64,000 nt of DNA from Bacteroidaceae bacterium. GTDB taxonomy: Bacteria; Bacteroidota; Bacteroidia; Bacteroidales; Bacteroidaceae. A model generated the notes under the pieces. That model did not search any database, had not been told where the DNA came from, and saw nothing but the letters and a program-made list of their open reading frames with translations. Below are positions 8,701 to 16,842 of this stretch, piece by piece (within the stretch, counting starts at the first letter, position 1; the number at the start of each line of letters is the position of its first letter). The stretch lies in NCBI GenBank assembly GCA_902362375.1, contig CABIVS010000010.1, forward strand, positions 135,329 through 199,328, read 5' to 3'. The translations under genes were made by a program, and so were the position numbers.

Positions 8701-10707
8701 GATCACTATGTGAACTACGACGGAATTTGCTTAACAGATACTTTCCAACTTGCAGAAACCAAACAACAATCACTTTCACAAGAATTTTTCAAAGAAAATT
8801 CAGAAGGAGTTTTGCGCCAAAAGAAAGCTCCAATTCGTGTTATCATTGGAAATCCTCCTTATTCGATAGGGCAAAAGTCTGCAAATGATAATGCTGCAAA
8901 TATGACTTATCCCGTATTGGATAAACGAGTTTCTGATACTTATGCAGCAAAATCCTCAGCTAATTTGACGAAAGCATTATATGATAGTTATATTAAAGCT
9001 TTTAGATGGGCTACTGACCGTATTGCAGACAATTCAGATGGAGGCATAGTGGCATTTATTAGTAATGGTTCATGGCTTGACGGTAATGCTCAAGATGGTT
9101 TCCGTGCCTGTCTTGAATCTGAATTTACGGACATTTATGTGTTAAATCTTCGAGGAAATCAACGGACAAGTGGGGAATTATCTCGCAAAGAAGGTGGAAA
9201 GATTTTTGGAGGAGGTTCTCGTACACCTATAACGATTACAATTCTTGTTAAGAATCCTGCGAAAAATAGTAAAGCTGCTACAATCCACTATCATGATATA
9301 GGAGATTATCTGACTCGTGAACAGAAGCTAAACTTTATCAAAAAATTCAAGTCGGTACATGGTCGTACACTTGACTGGGAAGTTATAAATCCAACAGAGA
9401 AACATGATTGGATAAATCAACGCGATGGCATTTTTGACCAGCTTATTCCAGTAGCCCCTGAGAAGAAGTTCAAAATAGACGAGCAATCTTTCTTTTCTAC
9501 CTTATCATTAGGTATTGCTACCAATAAGGATACTTTTTTGTATGATTTTTCAAAAGAATCATTATGCAATAAAATAGAATCATTGATTTCGTTCTATAAT
9601 TCGGAGCGTATGAAATTAGCATTAAATGCCAATTATGAATTACAAACTGATCCTACAAAAATAGTATGGACAGATATGTTTAAGAACTCTGCAAAAAAAC
9701 AGGAGATATTCAAATTAGACTATTCGCGGTTTGTAGAATCCTGTTATCGACCTTTTACTAAGCAAAATTTTATTTTTCAAAAAGATTTAATTCAGCGTAC
9801 ATATCAGCAACTAAGATTATTCCCTACGGGCATCACTTCTAACAAATTAATTTGTGTTAGTGGTATTGGTGTAACAAAGGACTTTTCTTGTATAATTACT
9901 GATCAACTACCAGATCTTGAACTCATCGGCAAAAGCCAATGTTTTCCTCTTTATTGGTATGAAGAGCGAAAAGACATTCAAGGCTCGCTTTTTGACACAG
10001 ATGAATCAAAAGACCGTTATAAAAGACATGATGGCATAACAGACTGGATTCTAAAAGAAGTGCGTAAACGCTTCGGCAATTCCAAGGCTATCACTAAAGA
10101 GCATATTTTCTATTATGTCTATGGTATCTTGCATTCTCCGCAATACCGCGAACGTTTTGCAGCTGACCTTAAGAAATCTCTTCCACGTATTCCCATCGTT
10201 GACAATGTGGAGGACTTCATGGCTTTCTATAAGGCAGGGAAAGCTCTTGCTGATTTGCACTTGAATTACGAGCAAGTTCCACCCTGTCCCGATGTTACTC
10301 CAAAGGTCGCTGATGCTGTATTTGAGGAAGATTCCGCTGAAAAGCCTTTTGCTTACACCAAGTATAGCCATTTCTTTGTAGATAAGATGACATTCCCCAA
10401 AGTTAGGAATGAAAAAGGTAAACTTGTTCCTGATAAATCACGTATTATTTACAATGATCATATTACTATAGAGAATATTCCGGCGAAAGCCTATGAATAT
10501 ATAGTCAACGGTAAATCAGCGATAGAATGGATTATGGAGCGATATGCTGTTTCTCAGGATTCAAAATCTCTCATTATAAATGATCCTAATGAGTGGAGTC
10601 GTGAGCATAAGAATCCTACTTACATTTATGACCTCCTTCTCTCGGTAATAAATCTTTCGGTTCAGACAGTTGACATAGTCAACTCACTTCCGAAACTGAA
10701 ATTCTAA
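5752..10707 (+). CDS. Type ISP (single-polypeptide) restriction-modification enzyme
   Basis: A 1651-residue fusion in the order seen in LlaGI/LlaBIII-type enzymes. An Mrr-like nuclease lies at residues 20-110 (GIDLVAR then WAIQCKCY). An SF2 helicase/translocase follows, with Walker A ACGTGKT near 201, CDEAH near 339 and motif VI QSVGRVMRN near 602. The N6-adenine methyltransferase has motif I DPFTGTGTF near 924 and catalytic NPPY near 1034. The remaining 600 residues hold the target-recognition region. Such enzymes methylate one strand of an asymmetric site and cut after head-on translocation. ATG 5752 is preferred over an in-frame TTG at 5743. All catalytic motifs look intact. The DprA-like gene begins 20 bases downstream. 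Confidence 0.9.
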   Translation: MTFNDILHKFRSESFTQKDKGTQFERLMRSWLLSDPRYSNLTKVWLWDDFPSRADLGGKDTGIDLVARTEEGDYWAIQCKCYKEDSVIDKPAVDSFLATSSRQFKDPETLQTTSFAKRMWISTTNHWGKNAEDAIQNQNPPFNRVGLVDLQNSPVDWQLLIDGLKGKEAMLPGKQPREHQLRAMSAAHAYFQEHDRGKLIMACGTGKTYTALKIAEDLLNNKGLVLFMVPSISLLGQSLNAWCADAVNPIKGICICSDSRASRKIKKDFDDTQDSVVDLAVPATTNPKSIAKQLKLYRNHNGLTVVFSTYQSIEAIHAAQHEILKETAGTYGKFDLIVCDEAHRTTGVKLSDRDESNFTKIHDAEYIKGNKRLYMTATPRLYGQSAKIKASEKDAILCSMDDPKLYGEEFFRVNFSYAVEHGLLTDYKVLVLTVNEDDLPDNILSDIKDPNNVELNFDDTSKLIGIVNGLSKIIRGDKHATWDADPTVMHRAIAFCSAIGNNHSPGTSVNTAEVLPTICEKYRDSISTEEREHVVEVQARHIDGSMNSQARNEQLAWLADENIGENECRVLTNVRCLSEGIDVPALDAVLFLSSRNSQVDVVQSVGRVMRNFRKGQPDEKKYGYIIIPIVVPSDVKPEDALNNNTYFSTVWSILNALRSHDDHFNAEVNKIALNKNRTSKVVVGGPGIGHNAISDKQDQQDAQHIEDAEVARQLQLRFGEMQSGIYAKLVEKCGDRLYWENWSKKVGLIAKKFIERISKLVSTVPAIKSEFDIFVKGLQNNLNPSVDEGQAIEMLAQHLISQPVFDALFADYNFVNNNAVSHSMHKMIEQLETVGGFEKDTTELESFYESVRVNVGNIDNLEGKQTIIKNLYEKFFKGAFPLTVEKLGIVYTPVECVDFIIHSVNDILKREFNTSLSDENVHILDPFTGTGTFITRLLQSGLIKPEDMERKYRNEIHCNEIVLLAYYIADVNIEAVYHDLMKPDHYVNYDGICLTDTFQLAETKQQSLSQEFFKENSEGVLRQKKAPIRVIIGNPPYSIGQKSANDNAANMTYPVLDKRVSDTYAAKSSANLTKALYDSYIKAFRWATDRIADNSDGGIVAFISNGSWLDGNAQDGFRACLESEFTDIYVLNLRGNQRTSGELSRKEGGKIFGGGSRTPITITILVKNPAKNSKAATIHYHDIGDYLTREQKLNFIKKFKSVHGRTLDWEVINPTEKHDWINQRDGIFDQLIPVAPEKKFKIDEQSFFSTLSLGIATNKDTFLYDFSKESLCNKIESLISFYNSERMKLALNANYELQTDPTKIVWTDMFKNSAKKQEIFKLDYSRFVESCYRPFTKQNFIFQKDLIQRTYQQLRLFPTGITSNKLICVSGIGVTKDFSCIITDQLPDLELIGKSQCFPLYWYEERKDIQGSLFDTDESKDRYKRHDGITDWILKEVRKRFGNSKAITKEHIFYYVYGILHSPQYRERFAADLKKSLPRIPIVDNVEDFMAFYKAGKALADLHLNYEQVPPCPDVTPKVADAVFEEDSAEKPFAYTKYSHFFVDKMTFPKVRNEKGKLVPDKSRIIYNDHITIENIPAKAYEYIVNGKSAIEWIMERYAVSQDSKSLIINDPNEWSREHKNPTYIYDLLLSVINLSVQTVDIVNSLPKLKF

Positions 10708-10726
10708 CATTAAAATATATAGAATA

Positions 10727-11689
10727 ATGGCATTATCAACAGAAATGATTCTTACCCTTCAACAGTTAGATGGAGTTGGTAATAAAACGATATTCAAAAT
10801 TGCAGATCAAGCAGACACTCACATTACGACAATGGAAAGCCTGTGCAAATTTTGGAAAAGTCTAAAAGGGAAAAAGCTGCAATCCATTACTGCAGATGAC
10901 TTGGAAGATGCACATCGAGTAGCGTTACGTATTATTTCAAAATGTAAAAGTGAAGATGTTGGCATAATATCTTTTTATGAAAGCATTTTCCCAGAGATCT
11001 TGAAATCTTGCGTAAACGAAGAAGGCAAATTAGACCCGCCCATACTTCTCTATTACAGGGGTAATCTTGATGTATTGAAAAAGCTTGGAATTGCTGTCAT
11101 TGGAACCAGAGAGCCTACTCGAAATGGCATTTTGGCAGGAAAACATTTTTCTGGTGAATTTGCCAAACGAGGGTATAACATCGTCTCAGGCCTTGCCATC
11201 GGATGCGATACTACTGGGCATCAGGGTGCATTAGCCGTAGGAGGAGCTACTACTGCATTTCTGGCAAATGGCCTTGATTGGGATTCAATATATCCCAAAG
11301 AAAACCTCGATTTGGCAAAGGAGATCGTTGTAAAAAGAGGCTTGCTATTAAGTGAATACCCTGTTGGCCAAAGTTGCGGAAGATACGGTTTGGTTGCAAG
11401 AGATAGATTGCAAGCCGGCCTATCTTATGCTACTGTCGTAGTCCAAACAGGTGTAAAGGGTGGTACTATGCACGCTGTTAATGCAACTATTCAGTCCAAA
11501 AAGCCTCTTTTTGCTGTAGAGTATAAGACAGATGAAGACACTTCCAATGAAAAAGTTCAAGGTAACATTAAACTTGTGAAGGAACAGAAGGCTTACGCTC
11601 TCCGTTCTACTGGTATAGATGATGCCTGTTCTATCATTGAAAAGGCTCATAAGAGTATCAATCCAGTTCAGCAACAATCACTTTTTTAG
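10727..11689 (+). CDS. DprA/Smf-like Rossmann-fold protein
   Basis: A 320-residue protein with a helical N-terminal region (HhH-like, LDGVGNKTIFK near residues 14-24) and a DprA-type Rossmann core: IAVIGTREPTRNG, IVSGLAIGCDTTGHQGAL, SEYPVGQ, then RDRLQAGLSYATVVVQ. Housekeeping DprA binds single-stranded DNA and loads RecA during uptake. The related SLOG superfamily binds nucleotides or nucleotide signals. Here the gene lies 20 bases after the R-M gene and before a phosphoribosyltransferase, not in a competence context. I infer a role in a conflict system, as DNA sensor or nucleotide-signal handler. The C-terminal winged helix of some DprA proteins is not evident. Confidence 0.8.
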   Translation: MALSTEMILTLQQLDGVGNKTIFKIADQADTHITTMESLCKFWKSLKGKKLQSITADDLEDAHRVALRIISKCKSEDVGIISFYESIFPEILKSCVNEEGKLDPPILLYYRGNLDVLKKLGIAVIGTREPTRNGILAGKHFSGEFAKRGYNIVSGLAIGCDTTGHQGALAVGGATTAFLANGLDWDSIYPKENLDLAKEIVVKRGLLLSEYPVGQSCGRYGLVARDRLQAGLSYATVVVQTGVKGGTMHAVNATIQSKKPLFAVEYKTDEDTSNEKVQGNIKLVKEQKAYALRSTGIDDACSIIEKAHKSINPVQQQSLF

Positions 11690-11751
11690 TAAAGGTCATT
11701 ATTGAGTTTATTGTTTTATCACGAGAAAGACGAATCATTAAACAGTTGGAT

Positions 11752-12432
11752 ATGTACAATTATTATTATCTTAAAGAATATCTTCCAAAGAGATATAGTG
11801 CTGACATTCAACAGGAGCAGGATAGAGAAATAGTCTATGCTTTCAAAAATGGAGAACTTTCAGAAAGTATTAAGAAAAGTTTTCTCGATAAAATAAAAGA
11901 GATTACCGGCAACTCAAAGAGCGAATGGGTAGTTTGCTTTATTCCTGGTTCTACAGAGCATAAGACATCCATAAGATTTTCTAAGTTAGCAGATGCTATC
12001 CGAAAAGAAGGATATTCTGTTGAGCAAAAAGCCATATTTAATAAATATGACAAAGATGCAGGTTATCTTACAGGAAAAACCGGCAATCCAATTGAATCAT
12101 TTGGATTTGACGGAACTGGAATCGTGAACAAGAATATTCTTTTAATAGATGATGTTATCACAAGAGGCACAACATTCAATTTAACAGCAGATAAATTGAA
12201 ATCACTTGGTGCAAAAAATGTGACAGGTCTCTTTTTGGCACACACGATCAATCCTGATTACAGCTCATGCTATGAAGAACCGTATAATGAGGAGCCAGAC
12301 TATGACCCTTATGAGGAAGAAACATATGAAAGGTATAACGGCTCATATGCGCAAGACGTTGAAGGTTGGAGTGATCAAGATATAGATGATGTATTTGATG
12401 GCGATCCAGATGCGTACTGGAATATTGATTAG
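11752..12432 (+). CDS. Type I phosphoribosyltransferase-like protein
   Basis: About 226 residues from the ATG at 11752; an in-frame TTG at 11746 is less likely. It carries the PRPP-binding signature ILLIDDVITRGTTF near residues 127-140, with the two acidic residues and TRGTT phosphate loop intact. This fold binds PRPP and transfers ribose-phosphate to or from bases. No base-specificity hood is recognised. The tail (residues 165-226) is very acidic and tyrosine-rich (EEPDYDPYEEETYERY), unusual for metabolic enzymes and suggesting a protein-interaction tail. It sits between the DprA-like and HAD genes of the putative system. Confidence 0.75.
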   Translation: MYNYYYLKEYLPKRYSADIQQEQDREIVYAFKNGELSESIKKSFLDKIKEITGNSKSEWVVCFIPGSTEHKTSIRFSKLADAIRKEGYSVEQKAIFNKYDKDAGYLTGKTGNPIESFGFDGTGIVNKNILLIDDVITRGTTFNLTADKLKSLGAKNVTGLFLAHTINPDYSSCYEEPYNEEPDYDPYEEETYERYNGSYAQDVEGWSDQDIDDVFDGDPDAYWNID

Positions 12433-12489
12433 AATAAAATCCATTGTCGGCAGGTAAAAACAACCAGCCAAATTAGTAACAATGACTTA

Positions 12490-12993
12490 ATGATTATGAG
12501 AAGTATAATTTTCGATATGGACTTGACATTGGTTGATACCACATGTTTAGAAGAACTACGACATAAAAGGGAATGGAGTCAGGTATATAACTTGATTCCC
12601 CAAACATCAATGTATGCAGGCATGGCTGATGTTTTAGAAGTTATCCGTAAGCATAACATTAAAACAGCCATTGTCAGTACATCCCCACGTCCTTATATAG
12701 AGCGACTAATAGCTTTTTATAATATTCCAGCCCAATACATCGTGAGTTATCATGATGCAAAGCCAATAAAGCCGCATCCTGCTCCGATGCTAAAAGCCCT
12801 TGAATTTATGCAAATCCCTGCTTCAAAAGCTATCTCTTTTGGTGACAGAGTCATTGATATTCAGGCATCGAATGCTGCAGGCATTGAAAGTGTGGCTTGT
12901 TTTTGGGGAACGAAAGAAAAGAGCGAGTTGCTACAATCAGGCTATTCTCATGCAATTGTTAGACCTGATGAGATATTAACCTTGATAAGATAA
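12490..12993 (+). CDS. HAD-family phosphatase-like protein
   Basis: A 167-residue haloacid dehalogenase fold protein: motif I FDMDLTLVD near residues 8-16, motif II VSTSP near 60-64, a lysine in KPIKPHP, and motif IV FGDRVIDIQASNAAG near 117-131. The nucleophilic and acid/base aspartates are present, so phosphatase activity on a small phosphorylated molecule is plausible. It has only a small cap. ATG 12490 is followed two codons later by ATG 12496, either of which could be used. With the phosphoribosyltransferases either side, a nucleotide or sugar-phosphate substrate is inferred. It ends 5 bases before the next gene. Confidence 0.75.
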   Translation: MIMRSIIFDMDLTLVDTTCLEELRHKREWSQVYNLIPQTSMYAGMADVLEVIRKHNIKTAIVSTSPRPYIERLIAFYNIPAQYIVSYHDAKPIKPHPAPMLKALEFMQIPASKAISFGDRVIDIQASNAAGIESVACFWGTKEKSELLQSGYSHAIVRPDEILTLIR

Positions 12994-12998
12994 TCAAT

Positions 12999-15572
12999 AT
13001 GGGTGTATTTGATAGTATCCTGGGCTTCCTTAATCCTGAGGTTATTTCTACATACAATGATTTGGTAAATAACCACTCTGAAGCATTTCGCAGATGGCGG
13101 GGCAAACAGATTGTAGGCACTCTTTCTAGCTGTTTTGACCTCCGCCCAACATATAATGACAAATTGTATGTTGTAAATCATAAAAAAGAAATTTTGGATT
13201 TTGAGAAAATAATTGCTGAAGAAAAGGCGTATGACAAGCGTAGGCAAGATGTTATCCAAGCCGCTTCTCTATATCCACACGCATTTTATGAGTTAGTAAA
13301 AAAACTTTCGCTTAATGATATACCCGGAGTTTCTGTAACATTGCCTGGTAACAGGAAAAGCAAATATGCTATTCGCCTTGAGAATGAAGCAAGATTGAAA
13401 AAAGGAGAGAAATCCGACCCTCTTATAAATCCAATGAAAATAGCATGGGAATCCTTTCATTCCAGTGATTTAATTCGATTTAGAGAATTTCAAAAAAAGT
13501 GCATTCCTCAAGAACATATAAATAGAACCGCACCTCGTTCAATAGACAATCTAGACAAAGAAGAATACGAGAAAATTTATTTGCATATTAACGAGTTGCG
13601 TATGGATGAAGATCGTATTAAAGCTGAGCTAAGAAAGGAAGATTTACGGATTCAATATGAAGATGAAGTTTTAGCCAATGAAAGGCGAAAAAAATATCAT
13701 GAAAGTTTCTTGGTATTTTCACATCGTAGTCAAAGTGATATAGAATATTTGTGCCTCCATTTAAGCGAGTTAGATGCTTATGCGTTGAAATGCATAGATG
13801 AAGAGTATGCTAAAATCGCAAAACAATATCCGTTTGGCCTTTCCGCATACAAATGTCAAAACACATATGGAAATGACAAAGAAATAATTATTCATAAGAT
13901 AGATGAAATACAAAAACTAGATGTTGCACAAAGAAAGTATAATCAACTAAAAAAGAAATACCCCAAAGGACTACCAGCCCTTGAAAGATATTATACATAT
14001 GATGATGGAAAAAATAGTGCTGATTTATCAATATATGAGATCGTAGAGCGTGAAGACGAAATTTGTCTTTTTGAAAAATCTGCCGATGAAGCCTCCTTCT
14101 ATGAAAAATGGATACATTCACAAGAGGAATATGCTGCAGAATGTAGAAAACTTATGCCTAAAATACTTTCAGATTACGGGTGCTACATTTATGAGATACC
14201 ATTTGAAATTTTAAAAGTAAACGGTGAAAAAGGAAGCGGACCATACAAGGTATGGAATTTATTCAATTCGGGATATAGCGAGGTTGATGGCGTAGATTTA
14301 AGTTATTTTCCTACCTACAAAAGCAATAAGGAAAATTTGCCTCAATTTTATAGAAAGCAGCGTTATTTCATCCAAAGAGTATATGATGATTTATTAGGTT
14401 TTATAGGAAAACTAAGTGAGATTTATAAAAAAGATGAGAATATAAAAATAGTATTTGCCATTGACGAACTTTTGACAAAGGATGTAGCAAACTATCATTT
14501 TAAATATTTAATGGAACAACTCAACATAAGAGGTATTCCGTATGGATTTATCAATCCATCGCCCATTTCTGTTGAGGATCAAGTTCGTTATGTCGTTATT
14601 GATTTGATTTCTACTGTCAGTCGAATGAAAGAAAACTGTCAGACATTAATCAACCTCAAAAGAAACTGCCGTAAAGATTGCTTAAAGAAAGGTCGCTATG
14701 ACTGTTATACGGATATAGTGTACATTTCTCTATTAAAAGGCTTTGAAAAAGAGGAAATTGTAAATGCCACAAAGAGGAAAATAAAAGAAAAAGCCAAACA
14801 AGAAGCTGAAAGAATTAAGCGGGAGGAAGAAGAAAAGAAACGCATTGAAGAGGAAAAAAGAAAAGCGGAAGAAGCTGAAAGACTTAGAAAATTAGAAGAA
14901 GAAAGAATACGTTTGGAAGAATACAAACGGCAACAGGACATCAGTAATTTAAAGTCTTATGTATCTTCGTGGCCACAACCCAATCGTTCTACTCTTCATT
15001 GCTTTTCACTCTATTACTATTATCCTACGACTTGCGACTGGGACGCATCTGAAAGGGAATGGGATATAAGAAATTTAATCTGGGATTTTAAGGCAAATCC
15101 CAATAGGCCACAATCTGAGTTAGAAATCCAGAGCAGGCATAAAAGATCTATGAATGAAATTCTTCCTTTATTAAGGCGAGTAATAAATAAGTTTTTTGGA
15201 AGCAGAGCTTCTAAACTAACACTTGTTTGCATTCCGTCATCCAAGAAAATTGTAACGGAAAGAAGATACAAAGATTTTTCTGAAAATCTTTGTTCTTTGA
15301 CCGGCATGAAAAATGGCTATGATTATGTTTACATTTTGAATGAAGGTGAGGCTAAACATTTGGGAGGAGTTGCCCAAGCCCAATTTAGTATAAACTCGGA
15401 TTATTTTAAGGATAAATATGTTATACTATTTGACGATGTAATTACATCTGGAAGATCAATGGAAAATTTCAAGAGACTTTTGGAAGGATCAGGTGCAAAA
15501 GTAATAGCAGGTTTATCCATTGGAAAAACAAGACATGAAAGAGAATTCTCACAACCTATAGATAACATATGA
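12999..15572 (+). CDS. Large coiled-coil protein with C-terminal phosphoribosyltransferase domain
   Basis: An 857-residue protein. Residues 1-580 are not recognised. They are charged and mostly helical, with a cysteine cluster (NCRKDCLKKGRYDC) near 546-560. Residues 590-650 are a strong Glu/Lys/Arg coiled coil. The C-terminal 200 residues form a second phosphoribosyltransferase-like domain with the PRPP motif VILFDDVITSGRSM near 807-820. The architecture suggests a scaffold or sensor coupled to a PRPP-binding domain. It starts 5 bases after the HAD gene, and its stop overlaps the next start (ATGA). Homologues would be needed to assign the N-terminal region. Confidence 0.7.
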   Translation: MGVFDSILGFLNPEVISTYNDLVNNHSEAFRRWRGKQIVGTLSSCFDLRPTYNDKLYVVNHKKEILDFEKIIAEEKAYDKRRQDVIQAASLYPHAFYELVKKLSLNDIPGVSVTLPGNRKSKYAIRLENEARLKKGEKSDPLINPMKIAWESFHSSDLIRFREFQKKCIPQEHINRTAPRSIDNLDKEEYEKIYLHINELRMDEDRIKAELRKEDLRIQYEDEVLANERRKKYHESFLVFSHRSQSDIEYLCLHLSELDAYALKCIDEEYAKIAKQYPFGLSAYKCQNTYGNDKEIIIHKIDEIQKLDVAQRKYNQLKKKYPKGLPALERYYTYDDGKNSADLSIYEIVEREDEICLFEKSADEASFYEKWIHSQEEYAAECRKLMPKILSDYGCYIYEIPFEILKVNGEKGSGPYKVWNLFNSGYSEVDGVDLSYFPTYKSNKENLPQFYRKQRYFIQRVYDDLLGFIGKLSEIYKKDENIKIVFAIDELLTKDVANYHFKYLMEQLNIRGIPYGFINPSPISVEDQVRYVVIDLISTVSRMKENCQTLINLKRNCRKDCLKKGRYDCYTDIVYISLLKGFEKEEIVNATKRKIKEKAKQEAERIKREEEEKKRIEEEKRKAEEAERLRKLEEERIRLEEYKRQQDISNLKSYVSSWPQPNRSTLHCFSLYYYYPTTCDWDASEREWDIRNLIWDFKANPNRPQSELEIQSRHKRSMNEILPLLRRVINKFFGSRASKLTLVCIPSSKKIVTERRYKDFSENLCSLTGMKNGYDYVYILNEGEAKHLGGVAQAQFSINSDYFKDKYVILFDDVITSGRSMENFKRLLEGSGAKVIAGLSIGKTRHEREFSQPIDNI

Positions 15573-16291
15573 ATGCAGAATTTGCAAAAACATTAAGAAG
15601 GAGATTATATCCTTTATATGAGAGCCTTATACAATCTGTAAAAGGTTTTTCATATTCCAAGGCTTTTTTCTGTATGCAATGGGGACGTAACTTTCCAGAG
15701 AGTGAACATGCCGGCATTCTGTTTGTAGGAAGAGCTACAAATGGATGGATTACTGACGAAGAAGATATTGATGTATTATTTGGGAATACTGCTGATAGGA
15801 TCTTTAATAGAGATGACCAGATGCAGTGGGTAGAAAACTCTGAGGGAAATAATAATGGTTACAATTCACGTCGGTCTGCATTTTGGAGGGTTATAAAAAG
15901 AGTCTCTGAATATTATTACCCAGAAGATTGGTCAAGCTATATAGCATGGAGTAATGTCTGCAAGGTCGCCCCATTCAATGGAGGTAATCCAAACAACGAA
16001 CTGTATTACGCACAATTAGAAACTTGTCTAAAAATATTGGAAATAGAGATTGAACAACTTTCCCCCAGGATAATTGTATTCCTAACAGGTGAAAACTGGG
16101 TTCAGGATTTTCTATCATATCTAAATCATGAGAATTACGATCAAGCCATTGAATGTAAATCATGGGGAGAATACAAATCTACAGCTTACTTAATTAAGAA
16201 TACAATTATGATTTGTTCCGAACACCCACAGGGGAAAAACGAAAACTTACATTCAAAAGCGATAATAGATATAATTAATGATTTGAAATGA
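15569..16291 (+). CDS. Uracil-DNA glycosylase superfamily-like protein
   Basis: A 240-residue protein with features of the UDG fold. An early strand-loop GILFVGRATNGW (near residues 48-59) sits where UDGs have their water-activating loop. A central WSNVCKVAPFNGG holds conserved Asn residues, followed by a helix and strand PRIIVFLTGENW, and a late SEHPQGK takes the place of the DNA-intercalating HP loop. UDGs remove deaminated or modified bases. Here the target could be modified phage DNA or a nucleotide, which is inference. The first loop lacks the usual GEAPG sequence, so activity is uncertain. It overlaps both neighbours by ATGA and is probably translated with them. Confidence 0.6.
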   Translation: MNAEFAKTLRRRLYPLYESLIQSVKGFSYSKAFFCMQWGRNFPESEHAGILFVGRATNGWITDEEDIDVLFGNTADRIFNRDDQMQWVENSEGNNNGYNSRRSAFWRVIKRVSEYYYPEDWSSYIAWSNVCKVAPFNGGNPNNELYYAQLETCLKILEIEIEQLSPRIIVFLTGENWVQDFLSYLNHENYDQAIECKSWGEYKSTAYLIKNTIMICSEHPQGKNENLHSKAIIDIINDLK

Positions 16292-16842
16292 GTTTACTAC
16301 AATACATATTACCAATTCAAAACACCAACTACGTAGATGGTTGTGGTTTTCTAATTGATGGGTATTTCATTACTCCTGGGCACGTAATAAGGGATTCTGA
16401 AAATCCCTTTATTTTTTTATCAAAAAGGAAACGTTATCTTACGCAGCCCTCGTTTTATGAAGTAAATGAACAGGATGCCTCCAAATATGACCTTGCAGTA
16501 TTCTCCATGCCAGAAGTGAAAAGCGAACTTAAACTGTACAATGGCGTTATTGAAAGTGGAATGAAATTAAAGAGTATAAGTTTCAAAACAAGTACGTCTG
16601 GGTTTGATTTAATTGAGTGTGATGCTTTTGTAGAGTGTTATAAGCAAGAAAATTATTTTGGGGCATTAACAAACACACATCTTAAAGCAGGTTGTAGTGG
16701 AGGTCCAGCCATTATAGGTAACGAAGTTGTTGGTATTCTAACAAAGGGGAATAATAATGGGAATAACGAACCATGTAACAATATGCTACCTATTAATTTC
16801 TGTCTGTTTTTATCATCCAAAGCCATACGTAGAATAATATGA
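16288..16842 (+). CDS. Trypsin-like serine protease domain protein
   Basis: A 184-residue single-domain protein with a complete chymotrypsin-like triad in order: His in FITPGHVI near residue 32, Asp in SKYDLAVF near 71, and Ser in AGCSGGPAI near 138, where GCSGGP is the oxyanion-loop signature. No signal peptide or PDZ domain is seen, so it appears cytosolic, unlike periplasmic HtrA proteases. Standalone cytosolic trypsin-like domains occur as effectors in prokaryotic conflict systems. A substrate among its own operon partners is possible. It overlaps the UDG-like and exonuclease-like genes by 4 bases each. Confidence 0.8.
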   Translation: MSLLQYILPIQNTNYVDGCGFLIDGYFITPGHVIRDSENPFIFLSKRKRYLTQPSFYEVNEQDASKYDLAVFSMPEVKSELKLYNGVIESGMKLKSISFKTSTSGFDLIECDAFVECYKQENYFGALTNTHLKAGCSGGPAIIGNEVVGILTKGNNNGNNEPCNNMLPINFCLFLSSKAIRRII

